Positions 46,092 to 54,949 of a DNA stretch of 64,000 nucleotides are shown here, in pieces. The notes under the pieces are model-generated. The model searched no databases, had not been told where the DNA came from, and worked only from the letters and a program-made list of their open reading frames with translations. The stretch spans positions 5,146,001 through 5,210,000 of the forward strand of contig NZ_CP013481.2 of the NCBI RefSeq assembly GCF_001465595.2, read 5' to 3'. The DNA is from Pandoraea apista. GTDB taxonomy: Bacteria > Pseudomonadota > Gammaproteobacteria > Burkholderiales > Burkholderiaceae. The translations under genes were made by a program, and so were the position numbers. How positions within the stretch are numbered: position 1 is the stretch's first letter; every line of letters begins with the position of its first letter.

Positions 46092-46139
46092 CTTGTACAC
46101 CAGATGGCGTCTCGCCTTGTACACCAGTCGGCGTTTCGC
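46092..46139 (+). repeat. Tandem 24-base repeat upstream of urtA
   Basis: Two contiguous 24-base units, each starting CTTGTACACCAG and containing GGCGT and TCGC at the end, differ at only three positions. They lie about 55-105 bases upstream of a sigma-54 promoter, where an enhancer-binding protein would bind. Each unit is partly symmetric (ACACC-N4-GGCGT), similar to but not matching the NtrC consensus spacing. Confidence 0.7.
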
Positions 46140-46194
46140 AACGATCCGTTTCACCCCCACTTTGCGGGCATGGATGCCATCGACGCCTCGTCGC

Positions 46195-46209
46195 TGGCAC
46201 GACCTTTGC
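46195..46209 (+). promoter_or_regulatory. Sigma-54 promoter of urtA
   Basis: TGGCACG-ACCT-TTGC matches the -24/-12 consensus (TGGCACG-N4-TTGC) without a mismatch, with the invariant GG and GC ten bases apart. Initiation would be near 46221, about 44 bases before the urtA ATG. This points to control by nitrogen status through an NtrC-like activator. Confidence 0.8.
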
Positions 46210-46264
46210 GTAAGTCCCCCCATACCGGATCCGCCGGTCTAACCAGGAAAGGGGAAGACGTACC

Positions 46265-47521
46265 ATGAAACGACGCACGCTACTCCAGATGGCGGCCCTC
46301 TCGGGCGCCGCTTCGCTTACCGGCATGGCGCCGAACTTGTTCGCACAGAGCAAGCAGCCCATCAAGGTCGGCATCCTGCATTCACTCTCGGGCACGATGG
46401 CCATCTCGGAGACGTCGCTCAAGGATGTCGCGCTCATGACCATCGCCGACATCAACGCCCGCGGTGGCGTGATGGGCCGTCCGCTCGAAGCCGTGGTGGT
46501 CGACCCGGCCTCGAACTGGCCGCTGTTCGCCGAAAAGGCCCGCCAACTGCTCACCACGGACAAAGTCGCCGCTGTGTTCGGTTGCTGGACCTCGGTGTCG
46601 CGCAAGTCGGTGCTGCCGGTCTTCGAAGAACTCAATGGCCTGCTCTTCTACCCCGTGCAGTACGAGGGCGAAGAGATGTCGAAGAATGTCTTCTACACGG
46701 GCGCCGCGCCGAATCAGCAGGCGATCCCGGCCGTGGAATATGTCATGAGCAAGGAAGGCGGCGGCGCCAAGCGCTTCTTCCTGCTGGGCACCGACTATGT
46801 CTACCCGCGCACGACCAACAAGATCCTGCGCGCCTTCCTGCATTCGAAGGGCGTGGCGGACAAGGACATTCAAGAGGTCTACACGCCGTTCGGTCATAGC
46901 GATTACCAAACCATCGTCGCCAACATCAAACAGTTCGCACAAGGCGGCAAAACCACCGTCATCTCGACCATCAACGGCGATTCGAACGTGCCGTTCTACA
47001 AGGAACTGGGCAATCAGGGCCTGAAGGCCACCGACGTGCCGGTCGTGGCGTTCTCGGTCGGCGAAGAGGAACTGCGCGGCATCGATACGAAGCCGCTCGT
47101 CGGCCACCTCGCCGCGTGGAACTACTTCATGTCGGTGAAGAACCCCACCAACGATGCCTTCAAGAAGGAGTGGTTCGCCTACGTCAAGGCGAAGGGTCTG
47201 CCCGGCGGCGACAAGCGCGTGACGAACGATCCGATGGAAGCCACCTTCGTAGGCATGCATATGTGGAAGCAGGCGGTCGAGAAAGCCGGCAGCGTCGACG
47301 TCGACAAGGTGCGTACCGCAATGATCGGCCAGACCTTCAAGTCGCCAGATGGCTTCGACATGGTCATGGACGGCAACCACCACCTGCACAAACCCGTAAT
47401 GATCGGGGAGATCCGTCCGGACGGTCAGTTCAACGTGGTGTGGAAGACCAAATCGACCGTGCGCGCGCAGCCGTGGAGCCCGTTCATCGCGGGTAATGAA
47501 GGCAAGCCCGACAAAGTCTGA
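46265..47521 (+). CDS. urtA: Urea ABC transporter substrate-binding protein
   Basis: 418-residue periplasmic protein. It starts with a signal resembling the twin-arginine type (MKRRTLLQMAAL), followed by a branched-chain-type binding fold with PIKVGILHSLSGTMAISET, AVFGCWTSVSRKSVLPVFEE, LFYPVQYEGEE and FSVGEEELRGID, all diagnostic of UrtA. GGAAAGGGG precedes the ATG. It heads urtABCDE and is preceded by a sigma-54 promoter. It delivers urea to UrtBC. Confidence 0.96.
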   Translation: MKRRTLLQMAALSGAASLTGMAPNLFAQSKQPIKVGILHSLSGTMAISETSLKDVALMTIADINARGGVMGRPLEAVVVDPASNWPLFAEKARQLLTTDKVAAVFGCWTSVSRKSVLPVFEELNGLLFYPVQYEGEEMSKNVFYTGAAPNQQAIPAVEYVMSKEGGGAKRFFLLGTDYVYPRTTNKILRAFLHSKGVADKDIQEVYTPFGHSDYQTIVANIKQFAQGGKTTVISTINGDSNVPFYKELGNQGLKATDVPVVAFSVGEEELRGIDTKPLVGHLAAWNYFMSVKNPTNDAFKKEWFAYVKAKGLPGGDKRVTNDPMEATFVGMHMWKQAVEKAGSVDVDKVRTAMIGQTFKSPDGFDMVMDGNHHLHKPVMIGEIRPDGQFNVVWKTKSTVRAQPWSPFIAGNEGKPDKV

Positions 47522-47538
47522 CCTTTCTTTCACTCTTT

Positions 47539-47569
47539 GCGCCGGCGCCGCGTAGACGGTCTCCGGCGC
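47539..47569 (+). other. Hairpin between urtA and urtB
   Basis: GCGCCGG (47539-47545) and CCGGCGC (47563-47569) are perfectly complementary across 17 bases, with no T run. It may protect the urtA message so that binding protein exceeds the membrane parts. Confidence 0.4.
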
Positions 47570-47583
47570 ATGCAGAGGTTTTG

Positions 47584-49206
47584 ATGATAACGATAAGACG
47601 CTGGACCGCAGCCGCCCTTGTCCTGATATCGCTGGGCGCCTCGCTGACAACTCCTTCCACGGCCCGGGCCGCCGTCACCAGCGCCGATCTCACGGCGCTC
47701 GCGGGCGACGACTTCGACGCCCGCGCGCAAGCGATCGATCACCTCGTGGCCGACGGTTCACCGCAGGCTGCTGCGCTGCTCAAGGCATTGGCCGACGACT
47801 CGGCCGTGATCGTGGGCGATCGCATTGCCATTCAGAACGGCGACAAGTATGTCGATCCGATCACGGGGGCACCGGTCAAGGCTGACGACGCGGGTTCGCT
47901 CACCCTCAATAACGTGTTGCGCGCCAAGGTCGCCACAGCCGCTGCGGCCAGCGCTCTGCTCTCGCAGGATCACGATGCCCGTGCGCAGGCGATCGACACG
48001 ATGCTTCAGAATCCGTCGCCCGCGTTCAAGACACTCATCGAACAGGCTCGCCAGAAAGAGACCGACCCGGCGTTGCGCAAACGCCTCGATCAACTCTGGG
48101 CGCAATCGGCATTGCATGACACCGACCCCGCCAAGCGCCGCGAAGCCATCGATCTGATTGCCGCCGCAGGCGATCCGCAGATGCGCGACCTGCTGCTGCC
48201 CATCGTGGCCAGGCAGACAGACGGGACCTACGCAGAGCCCGACGCCAGCGTGCGCAGCGCTGCCGACATCGCGCTCACGCAACTGGCCGCCGCGCAACGC
48301 CGCAGCGAGTTCTTCGGCACGGTGTTCGCGGGGCTGTCGCTGGGCAGCGTGCTGCTGCTCGCCGCGCTGGGTCTGGCCATCACGTACGGCCTCATCGGTG
48401 TCATCAACATGGCGCACGGCGAGTTCCTGATGGTCGGCGCGTATGCCACCTACGTGGTGCAGACACTCTTCCAGCGCTTCCTGCCGGGGGCGTTCGACTT
48501 CTATCTCGTGGCCGCCGTGCCCGCCGCGTTTCTCGTGGCGGCCGCGCTCGGTCTCGTGCTGGAGCGCACCGTCATCAAGCATTTGTACGGCCGGCCGCTC
48601 GAGACCCTGCTCACGACCTTCGGTATCAGCCTGCTGCTCATTCAGGGCGTGCGCACGCTGTTCGGCGCGCAAAACGTCGAAGTGGTCAATCCGTCGTGGA
48701 TGAGCGGCGGTATCGCCGTGCTGCCCAACCTGATGCTGCCGTACAACCGCGTGGTGATCCTGATCTTCGCGCTGGTGGTCGTGGCGCTCACGTGGTCGGT
48801 GCTCAATCTCACACGTCTCGGCTTGTTCATTCGCGCCGTGACGCAGAACCGTTCGATGGCCGCCTGCGTCGGGGTGAAGACCGGTCGCGTCGACAGCTAC
48901 GCATTCGCCTTCGGTGCGGGCATTGCCGGACTGGGCGGATGCGCGCTCTCGCAGATCGGCAACGTGGGGCCGGATCTCGGACAGAGCTACATCATCGATT
49001 CGTTCATGGCCGTGGTGCTCGGTGGCGTGGGACAGCTCGCGGGGACGATCGTGGGCGCGTTCGGTCTGGGCATCGCCAACAAGCTGCTCGAACCGGTGTG
49101 GGGCGCCGTGCTCGCCAAGATCGCCGTGCTGATCCTGATCGTGCTGTTCATCCAGAAACGCCCGCAGGGCATGTTTGCGCTCAAAGGGCGCAGCGCGGAG
49201 GCCTGA
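47584..49206 (+). CDS. urtB: Urea ABC transporter permease UrtB
   Basis: 540-residue permease. After a signal-like segment comes a periplasmic helical region (about 30-225) with HEAT-like repeats (ARAQAIDHLVADGSPQ, ARAQAIDTMLQNPSP, KRREAIDLIAAAGDPQ), then a LivH-type membrane domain (ITYGLIGVINMAHGEFLMVGAY, GVGQLAGTIVGAFGLGI). The extended N-terminus is normal for UrtB. The ATG at 47584 is preferred to a TTG one codon earlier. The stop abuts the urtC start. Confidence 0.95.
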   Translation: MITIRRWTAAALVLISLGASLTTPSTARAAVTSADLTALAGDDFDARAQAIDHLVADGSPQAAALLKALADDSAVIVGDRIAIQNGDKYVDPITGAPVKADDAGSLTLNNVLRAKVATAAAASALLSQDHDARAQAIDTMLQNPSPAFKTLIEQARQKETDPALRKRLDQLWAQSALHDTDPAKRREAIDLIAAAGDPQMRDLLLPIVARQTDGTYAEPDASVRSAADIALTQLAAAQRRSEFFGTVFAGLSLGSVLLLAALGLAITYGLIGVINMAHGEFLMVGAYATYVVQTLFQRFLPGAFDFYLVAAVPAAFLVAAALGLVLERTVIKHLYGRPLETLLTTFGISLLLIQGVRTLFGAQNVEVVNPSWMSGGIAVLPNLMLPYNRVVILIFALVVVALTWSVLNLTRLGLFIRAVTQNRSMAACVGVKTGRVDSYAFAFGAGIAGLGGCALSQIGNVGPDLGQSYIIDSFMAVVLGGVGQLAGTIVGAFGLGIANKLLEPVWGAVLAKIAVLILIVLFIQKRPQGMFALKGRSAEA

Positions 49207-50409
49207 ATGCAGACGTCGAACTTTTTGCCCGAAGGCACCACGCCTTCGATCTCGCTGGATGTCCCTTCGCGGGCCCGCCTGCTGCCGAAGCACGTTGCCC
49301 CCTTGCTGCTCGCGTTCGTGATCGCCGTAGCGATTCTGGTGCCGGTATGCGCGCTGGTGTTGCCTGCCACGCATCCGTTGCATCTGTCGGCCTACGCCAT
49401 GACGCTCGTCGGCAAGATCATGTGCTACGCGATTGCCGCGCTCGCGCTCGATCTGGTGTGGGGCTACTGCGGCATTCTCAGCCTCGGCCACGGGCTGTTC
49501 TTCGCGCTCGGCGGCTACGCAATGGGCATGTACCTGATGCGCAGCATCGGGCGCGACGGCGTGTATCACAGCGACCTGCCGGACTTCATGGTGTTTCTCG
49601 ACTGGAAGTCGCTGCCCTGGTACTGGACCGGGACCGAGCACTTCGCCTGGGCGATGTTTCTCGTCGTGGCGCTGCCCGGTGTCATCGCGTGGATCTTCGG
49701 CTATCTGGCCTTCCGCTCTCGCGTGAAGGGCGTGTATCTGTCGATCATCACGCAAGCGCTCACGTTCGCCGCCATGCTGCTCTTCTATCGCAACGAGACT
49801 GGCTTCGGGGGCAACAACGGCTTCACCGACTTCAAGCGCATTCTCGGCTACCCGATCACCTCGGCCAACACACGCACGGTGCTGTTTCTCGTGACGTTCG
49901 CCGTGCTCGTCGGTGCGTTCCTGTTGTGCCGCGCGCTGGTCGTATCGAAGTTCGGCCGCGTGGTCACGGCGATTCGCGACGGCGAATCGCGCGCCATGTT
50001 CCTCGGTTACCGGCCGCTGAGCTACAAGCTGTTCGTGTGGACACTGTCCGCCATGCTGTGCGGTATCGCAGGCGCGCTCTACGTGCCCCAGGTCGGCATC
50101 ATCAACCCGAGCGAAATGGCGCCGGTCAACTCCATCGAGATGGCGATCTGGGTCGCCATCGGCGGACGCGGCTCGCTCGTCGGCGCCATTGCCGGGGCGT
50201 TTCTCGTCAACGGCGCGAAGAGCTTCTTCACTGCGTATTTTGCCGAGTACTGGCTGTTCTTCCTCGGTGCAATGTTCGTGCTCGTGCCGCTGTTGCTGCC
50301 GCAAGGCGTGATGGGCCTCGTTACGCAACTCTCGCGCAAGCGCACGCAACACGCGCCGGCCGCCGCCGAAGGCGACGCACCGCACCCCGTCACCGGAGAT
50401 CGCGCATGA
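49207..50409 (+). CDS. urtC: Urea ABC transporter permease UrtC
   Basis: 400-residue LivM-type permease with eight to ten membrane helices; recognisable features are DLVWGYCGILSLGHGLFFALGGYAMGMYL, VYLSIITQALTFAAML and FTDFKRILGY. It starts directly after the urtB stop and its stop overlaps the urtD ATG (ATGA). It forms the second membrane half of the urea importer. Confidence 0.95.
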   Translation: MQTSNFLPEGTTPSISLDVPSRARLLPKHVAPLLLAFVIAVAILVPVCALVLPATHPLHLSAYAMTLVGKIMCYAIAALALDLVWGYCGILSLGHGLFFALGGYAMGMYLMRSIGRDGVYHSDLPDFMVFLDWKSLPWYWTGTEHFAWAMFLVVALPGVIAWIFGYLAFRSRVKGVYLSIITQALTFAAMLLFYRNETGFGGNNGFTDFKRILGYPITSANTRTVLFLVTFAVLVGAFLLCRALVVSKFGRVVTAIRDGESRAMFLGYRPLSYKLFVWTLSAMLCGIAGALYVPQVGIINPSEMAPVNSIEMAIWVAIGGRGSLVGAIAGAFLVNGAKSFFTAYFAEYWLFFLGAMFVLVPLLLPQGVMGLVTQLSRKRTQHAPAAAEGDAPHPVTGDRA

Positions 50410-51281
50410 ACAATTACATGGCCGATATCAGCTGGCAACTGGCAGACACGCCCGACGCCTCGGTGGCCGTCAACGTCAGCGGCGACACCACGGGCATGTC
50501 GCACTTCGTGGTGCCGGGCGAGATCGATACCTCGCACGGGCTCATTCTGTATGTGGAGAACATTTCCGTATCGTTCGATGGATTTCGCGCGCTGAACGAT
50601 CTCTCGCTGTCGATCAAGACCGACGAACTGCGCTGCATCATCGGGCCGAACGGCGCGGGCAAGACGACCATGATGGACGTCATCACGGGCAAGACCCGCC
50701 CCGACGCCGGGCGCGCCTTCCTCGGCCAGACGCTGGATCTCACGCGACTCGACGAGCCCGCCATCGCGCAGGCAGGGGTCGGCCGCAAATTTCAGAAACC
50801 CACGGTGTTCGAACATCACAGCGTGTGGGAGAACCTGGAACTCGCCTGCGCGGGCGACAAACGCTGGTTCCGCTCGCTCTGGGCCATGCTCACGCCCGCG
50901 ATCCGGCATCGCATCGAAGAAGTGCTCGCGCTCACACATCTGGAACATCAGGCGCATGTGCGCGCGGGACAGCTATCGCACGGTCAGAAGCAACGGCTGG
51001 AGATTGGCATGTTGCTGATGCAGCAGCCGCAACTACTGCTGCTCGACGAACCTGCCGCCGGCATGACCGACGAAGAGACCGCCCAGCTTGCCGAGTTGCT
51101 CAATCGCCTGCGCGGTCATTGTTCGATGATGGTGGTCGAGCACGATATGGCCTTCGTGGCTGCGCTCGCGGGCGAGACGGGCCTCGTCACCGTCATGGCC
51201 GAAGGCCGGGTGCTCGCCGAAGGCACACTCGACACTGTGCAGCGCGACGAACGTGTGATCGAATCGTATCTGGGACGCTGA
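50406..51281 (+). CDS. urtD: Urea ABC transporter ATPase UrtD
   Basis: 291-residue ATPase with Walker A GPNGAGKTT, signature LSHGQKQRLEIGMLL and Walker B LLLLDEPAAGMTDEET, in the LivG-like form typical of UrtD. A 40-residue N-terminal tail precedes the fold; a later in-frame ATG could also start it. The ATG overlaps the urtC stop. It energises urea uptake with UrtE. Confidence 0.95.
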   Translation: MNNYMADISWQLADTPDASVAVNVSGDTTGMSHFVVPGEIDTSHGLILYVENISVSFDGFRALNDLSLSIKTDELRCIIGPNGAGKTTMMDVITGKTRPDAGRAFLGQTLDLTRLDEPAIAQAGVGRKFQKPTVFEHHSVWENLELACAGDKRWFRSLWAMLTPAIRHRIEEVLALTHLEHQAHVRAGQLSHGQKQRLEIGMLLMQQPQLLLLDEPAAGMTDEETAQLAELLNRLRGHCSMMVVEHDMAFVAALAGETGLVTVMAEGRVLAEGTLDTVQRDERVIESYLGR

Positions 51282-51283
51282 CC

Positions 51284-51985
51284 ATGCTGGAAATTCACGC
51301 ACTCAATCAGTACTACAGCGGCAGCCACATCTTGCGCAATGTGGAATTCACCGTGCCCGACGCCCAACTCACTGTGCTGCTGGGGCGCAACGGCGTAGGC
51401 AAGACCACGCTGCTCAAATGCCTCATGGGCGTGGTGCCCGTGAAGTCCGGCAGCATCGCGTGGCGGGGTCATGCCCTGACCTCGGCGCCACCGTATGCGC
51501 GCGTGGCCAACGGGCTCGCCTATGTGCCGCAGGGGCGCGACATCTTCCCGCGACTGAGCGTTGAGGAGAATCTGCTGATCGGCGCCGCAAGCCGATCCGC
51601 ACGCGAGGTCAAGCGCGGGGTGCCCGATCACATCTACGAACTCTTCCCCGTGCTGCGCGACATGAAACAGCGCCGCGGCGGCGATCTGTCCGGCGGACAG
51701 CAGCAGCAACTCGCCATCGGGCGCGCCCTTATGAGCGATCCGCAACTACTGATTCTCGACGAGCCGACCGAAGGAATTCAGCCCTCGATCATCAAGGACA
51801 TCGGCGCGACGCTGCGACGGCTGGTCGACGAGCGCGGCATGACGGTGTTGCTCGTCGAGCAGTATTACGACTTCGCACTCGAACTTGCGGATCACTATCG
51901 CGTGATGAGTCGCGGGGCCATCGTGGCGAGCGGTCTCGGCAAGGACATGGAGGCCGATGGGGTGCGGCATATGGTGGCGGTGTAA
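51284..51985 (+). CDS. urtE: Urea ABC transporter ATPase UrtE
   Basis: 233-residue LivF-type ATPase with Walker A GRNGVGKTT, VPQGRDIFPRLSVEENL, signature LSGGQQQQLAIGRAL and Walker B LILDEPTEGIQPS (the last typical of UrtE). It starts two bases after the urtD stop. It ends urtABCDE; ureD follows 75 bases later on the same strand. Confidence 0.95.
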   Translation: MLEIHALNQYYSGSHILRNVEFTVPDAQLTVLLGRNGVGKTTLLKCLMGVVPVKSGSIAWRGHALTSAPPYARVANGLAYVPQGRDIFPRLSVEENLLIGAASRSAREVKRGVPDHIYELFPVLRDMKQRRGGDLSGGQQQQLAIGRALMSDPQLLILDEPTEGIQPSIIKDIGATLRRLVDERGMTVLLVEQYYDFALELADHYRVMSRGAIVASGLGKDMEADGVRHMVAV

Positions 51986-52060
51986 CGCACCCGGCACGTG
52001 GCGCTGCCATGCAGGCGCGCCGCGTGCTAGATTCGCGCCATTCACTGCCGATCCCTTTTC

Positions 52061-52912
52061 ATGAATTCCCTGCACGCTCCCTCCACCGGCTGGCATGCCG
52101 AGCTGACGCTGGGCTTTGCGCGGCACGATGCGCGCACTGTCCTGGCCACGCGCCGCCATCAAGGCCCGCTCGTCGTTCAGAAGTCGCTTCATCCGGAAGG
52201 CCCGGGCATTTGCCACGCCGTGGTCGTGCATCCGCCCGGCGGCATTGCCGGCGGTGACGCACTTTCCATCGACGTCGATGTCGGGGATCGCGCGCACGCC
52301 GTGCTGACCACGCCCGGGGCGACCAAGTGGTACAAGTCGCAAGGCCGCTTCGGCACGCAGGACATCACGCTCACCGTGCGAGACGGGGCAAAGCTCGATT
52401 GGCTGCCGCTCGAGAACATCGTGTTCGAACACGCCGACGCTCGCCAGCACATTACCGTGCGGCTCGGCGAAGGCGCGAGCATCATCGGCTGGGACGCCAC
52501 CCTGCTCGGCCGTCAGGCCGCCGGAGAGCAATGGACGCAAGGCCGCTGGCGTTCGAACTTCGAACTGCGCGACGCGAAAGATCGCCTGCTGTGGGCGGAA
52601 CAGGCCGCGCTCGGCGCGGACGACACGCAACGCACGGGCGCCACAGGCCTCGCCGGATTTCCGGTCTTCGCTGCGCTGTGGGCGGTTGGCGACGCTTGCA
52701 CGAGAGCGCTGGCCGAATCACTGGCCGAAGGTCTGCCGTTCAACGACGCCCTGCGTGCAGGGATCACCTGCCTGCCCGGCAACGTGCTCGTGCTACGCGC
52801 GCTCGGTCATGACATGGAGGCGGTGCGCCAGTTGCTGGTCTCCCATTGGTTGACGCTGCGCCCCTTGGTCCACGGGGTCCCCGCGGAGCCTTTGCGAATT
52901 TGGTCGACGTGA
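52061..52912 (+). CDS. ureD: Urease accessory protein UreD
   Basis: 283-residue scaffold for nickel insertion into urease. Visible are LTLGFARHDARTVLATRRHQGPLVVQKSLHPEG in short form (GPLVVQKSLHPEG), VVVHPPGGIAGGD, TTPGATKWYKSQG, WLPLENIVFEHA and the C-terminal LRPLVHGVPAEPLRIWST. It follows urtE directly but is separated from ureA by about 5.1 kb containing a glycosyltransferase and an amino-acid importer. Confidence 0.95.
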   Translation: MNSLHAPSTGWHAELTLGFARHDARTVLATRRHQGPLVVQKSLHPEGPGICHAVVVHPPGGIAGGDALSIDVDVGDRAHAVLTTPGATKWYKSQGRFGTQDITLTVRDGAKLDWLPLENIVFEHADARQHITVRLGEGASIIGWDATLLGRQAAGEQWTQGRWRSNFELRDAKDRLLWAEQAALGADDTQRTGATGLAGFPVFAALWAVGDACTRALAESLAEGLPFNDALRAGITCLPGNVLVLRALGHDMEAVRQLLVSHWLTLRPLVHGVPAEPLRIWST

Positions 52913-53128
52913 TCTCGCTATCGCGAGAATCCGCGCAATAGCGCGCAATAACGTGCACATGCATACCGAAAGCGGTCCCCATAGGGCGGTATCTTTGCGA
53001 CAAGTCTGAGGCCGCGTCCCAAAACGCTTCGGAATCCTCTTCGCTTACGCGGTGCTCGGGAAGAATTCGACACACGCGCGCCAGTACCCGGCGCGCGCAT
53101 CGTATCGTTCCAAGAAGAGGAGTGCCTC

Positions 53129-54640
53129 GTGAAATCGAGCAGTAGCACGTCGTCGGCCAGCGGTGTCGCCGCCTATCCGGCCTTCTCGCCGCTTGCGACC
53201 CACGCAGACGCTTTGGGAGGCCGACCGGATGCCTTTGCGCAGGACTTCGGCGCGGCCAGTCAGATATCCCGTCATCAGAGCGAGATCGGCATGATGACGA
53301 CCGGCAGCTTGCCAAGCCCCTTCCGAATGCACGCGCCCCCGGGGCCTCGCGGGGGCATCGTAGGAATCGCCGGAATGGCCACGATCGACATGCCGTCACT
53401 GGACGACGATGTCCCCGAGGTCTTTGGCGACGACATCGTCGACTGGGGACTTGCCCCCGACCTTGGCCCGCCGCCTGTCGCCTCTGTCGCAAAAATCTTC
53501 CGGCTCGACGAAGCGAAGCGCGAACCGGTGCCGAGCATCATTAGTTACATCTGGATCGGCGGCAACGGCATCAGCGGCGCCAATTACAACAATCTGCTGC
53601 ATGCGGCCCGGTTGAATCCGCACGCAACCGTTCATCTCTACCTCGACAGCGAAACGCGAGACATCTCGCTCGAAGCCCTCGCTGTGCGCAGCGGTTTCGA
53701 TGCCGGATGCGCGTTACGCCAATGTCCGAACGTCAAACTGGTCCGCGTGAGAGACAGTGCCTTCGGCGAGGCCTTTTCAAACGCGCACGGCGACGCCTAT
53801 GCCTTCTACGAGCGCTGCATGGCAGCCGGGAAATTTGCCATGGCGTCGGACACCCTGCGCTACGAGGCGGTATATCGCACCGGCGGCGCGTATTTCGATG
53901 CCGATGACGAACTGCTGACACCGATAGACTTCCAACGCTTGAATGCGGCCCCCGACGAAGTCCTTCATCAGACGCCGTATGCCCTGGAACATATCCACGG
54001 CGATGGCCTGTTTTTCCCGAATTGCCCATTCGCAGCGCGCGCAGGCTGCGAGCTATTGCGCGAAGTCATCGATCGCTGCGGCGCCAATTACCAGCGCTAT
54101 GTGCGAATGGAAAACGGCGGCTACAAGCCGCAATTCCGGCTTGAAGACGCGATACCGTACTACGAGATAAACCGCATGTGCGGCCCCGGGGTTTTTACCG
54201 AAGTCTTGGTCGAGCACGATCCGAGATCGGCACTGCTCTACCAACTGCATGCGAACCCCACGAAATCGTCGGACGCGCTTCCGGCGGGAATCGAACGTCA
54301 CGTTCCTTTCGCAAAACATGACGTCAGCGCATGCGCGTTCCGCTCAGGCTCCGATCACAGTTGGGATACGACGAAAGGGGTCCCGCCGTTCGAGCGCCTT
54401 GCCGTACGCGAACCCGAAGGATTGCCGCAACCCAACGCGGATGGGATTCGCATCGACGAGCGCGGCAACGGGTTCGTCCGCGCCGGAGGATTCACGTTCC
54501 GGGTCGCGCTGGAAGGCACCGACAATCTTCGATGCGTTTTGACCCCCTACGGCCGGGCCTCGTTCGTCACCGTCCAGCGTAGTGAACGCGGTATCTGGTG
54601 TGTGCAGGACAACTCGCGCCCCTCCACCCCCAACGCCTGA
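53129..54640 (+). CDS. TcdA/TcdB-like glycosyltransferase (probable secreted effector)
   Basis: 503-residue protein. An N-terminal part (1-135) is Ser-, Gly- and Pro-rich (MKSSSSTSSASGVAAYPAFS...) with no signal peptide. It is followed by a GT-A glycosyltransferase resembling the toxin TcdA/TcdB catalytic family: PSIISYIWIGG (136-145), SDTLRYEAVYRTGGAYFDADD (quoted as YRTGGAYFDADD) with the metal-binding DAD at 257-259, and LFFPNCPFAARAGCELL. Such enzymes attach a sugar to host small GTPases or other targets in bacterial toxins and effectors. The GTG start has AGAGGAG six bases upstream. It is a single gene between ureD and an amino-acid importer, apparently inserted. The target and secretion route are unknown; type III delivery is inferred from the N-terminus only. 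Confidence 0.8.
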   Translation: MKSSSSTSSASGVAAYPAFSPLATHADALGGRPDAFAQDFGAASQISRHQSEIGMMTTGSLPSPFRMHAPPGPRGGIVGIAGMATIDMPSLDDDVPEVFGDDIVDWGLAPDLGPPPVASVAKIFRLDEAKREPVPSIISYIWIGGNGISGANYNNLLHAARLNPHATVHLYLDSETRDISLEALAVRSGFDAGCALRQCPNVKLVRVRDSAFGEAFSNAHGDAYAFYERCMAAGKFAMASDTLRYEAVYRTGGAYFDADDELLTPIDFQRLNAAPDEVLHQTPYALEHIHGDGLFFPNCPFAARAGCELLREVIDRCGANYQRYVRMENGGYKPQFRLEDAIPYYEINRMCGPGVFTEVLVEHDPRSALLYQLHANPTKSSDALPAGIERHVPFAKHDVSACAFRSGSDHSWDTTKGVPPFERLAVREPEGLPQPNADGIRIDERGNGFVRAGGFTFRVALEGTDNLRCVLTPYGRASFVTVQRSERGIWCVQDNSRPSTPNA

Positions 54641-54696
54641 ACGCGCCGCCGACCGATCTGACAAACGCCGATCGGCGAGCGCGCGACATCGGCAAA

Positions 54697-54743
54697 TGCA
54701 CCAAAAATGGGAACGTTCTGGTGCCTGCCTATGAATTGCACCA
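54697..54743 (+). promoter_or_regulatory. Phased NtrC-like half-sites
   Basis: TGCACCA (54697-54703), TGGTGC (54719-54724) and TGCACCA (54737-54743) are spaced by about two helical turns. Each equals one arm of the NtrC consensus (GCACCA-N3-TGGTGC), though the arms are too far apart for a classical site. They lie about 100-145 bases upstream of a sigma-54-like element. Confidence 0.45.
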
Positions 54744-54839
54744 ACAAGAGGCTCTCGCCCCAACGCCGAGCCGGCCTGAATTCCTGAGACATCGCGCAGC
54801 AGCCGCGCCGCGCGATCGTTTTCTTGCCGCCACCCCCTC

Positions 54840-54855
54840 GGGCACGATTCCTGCT
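54840..54855 (+). promoter_or_regulatory. Candidate sigma-54 promoter of the amino-acid importer
   Basis: GGGCACG-ATTC-CTGCT fits the -24/-12 consensus with two mismatches and keeps GG and GC ten bases apart. It lies 95 bases before the start codon of the binding-protein gene. Confidence 0.5.
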
Positions 54856-54949
54856 ACCTCACTGTATCGACCGGTCAGACCAGATGATCCGGCCGCCGGC
54901 ACACTCCTGTTGCCGGAATCCTTCGCCCCCGATACCCGAGGTTGCCGTC

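Larger units (their letters stand above)
45792..46264. other. Divergent control region between the MFS gene and urtA
   Basis: 473 bases without a gene. It must carry the MFS promoter and holds a 24-base tandem repeat (46092-46139) and a sigma-54 promoter (46195-46209) upstream of urtA, both listed separately. The first 300 bases show a repeated GCCG/CGGC-rich composition but nothing I can name. Confidence 0.6.
54641..54949. other. Control region of the amino-acid importer
   Basis: 309 bases without a gene. It starts with a CGCCGA/TCGGCG inverted repeat (about 54645-54676), which may end the glycosyltransferase transcript, and contains GCACCA-type half-sites and a sigma-54-like promoter, both listed separately. 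Confidence 0.5.

Noticed and set aside
46092..46139. Classical NtrC binding sites in the urtA repeats
   Set aside because: The ACACC and GGCGT arms are four bases apart instead of five and the inner sequence does not match; kept only as unassigned repeats.
47758..50385. 875-codon minus-strand frame across urtB/urtC
   Set aside because: It mirrors the codon bias of the real plus-strand genes; the translation is Arg/His-rich with no domain.
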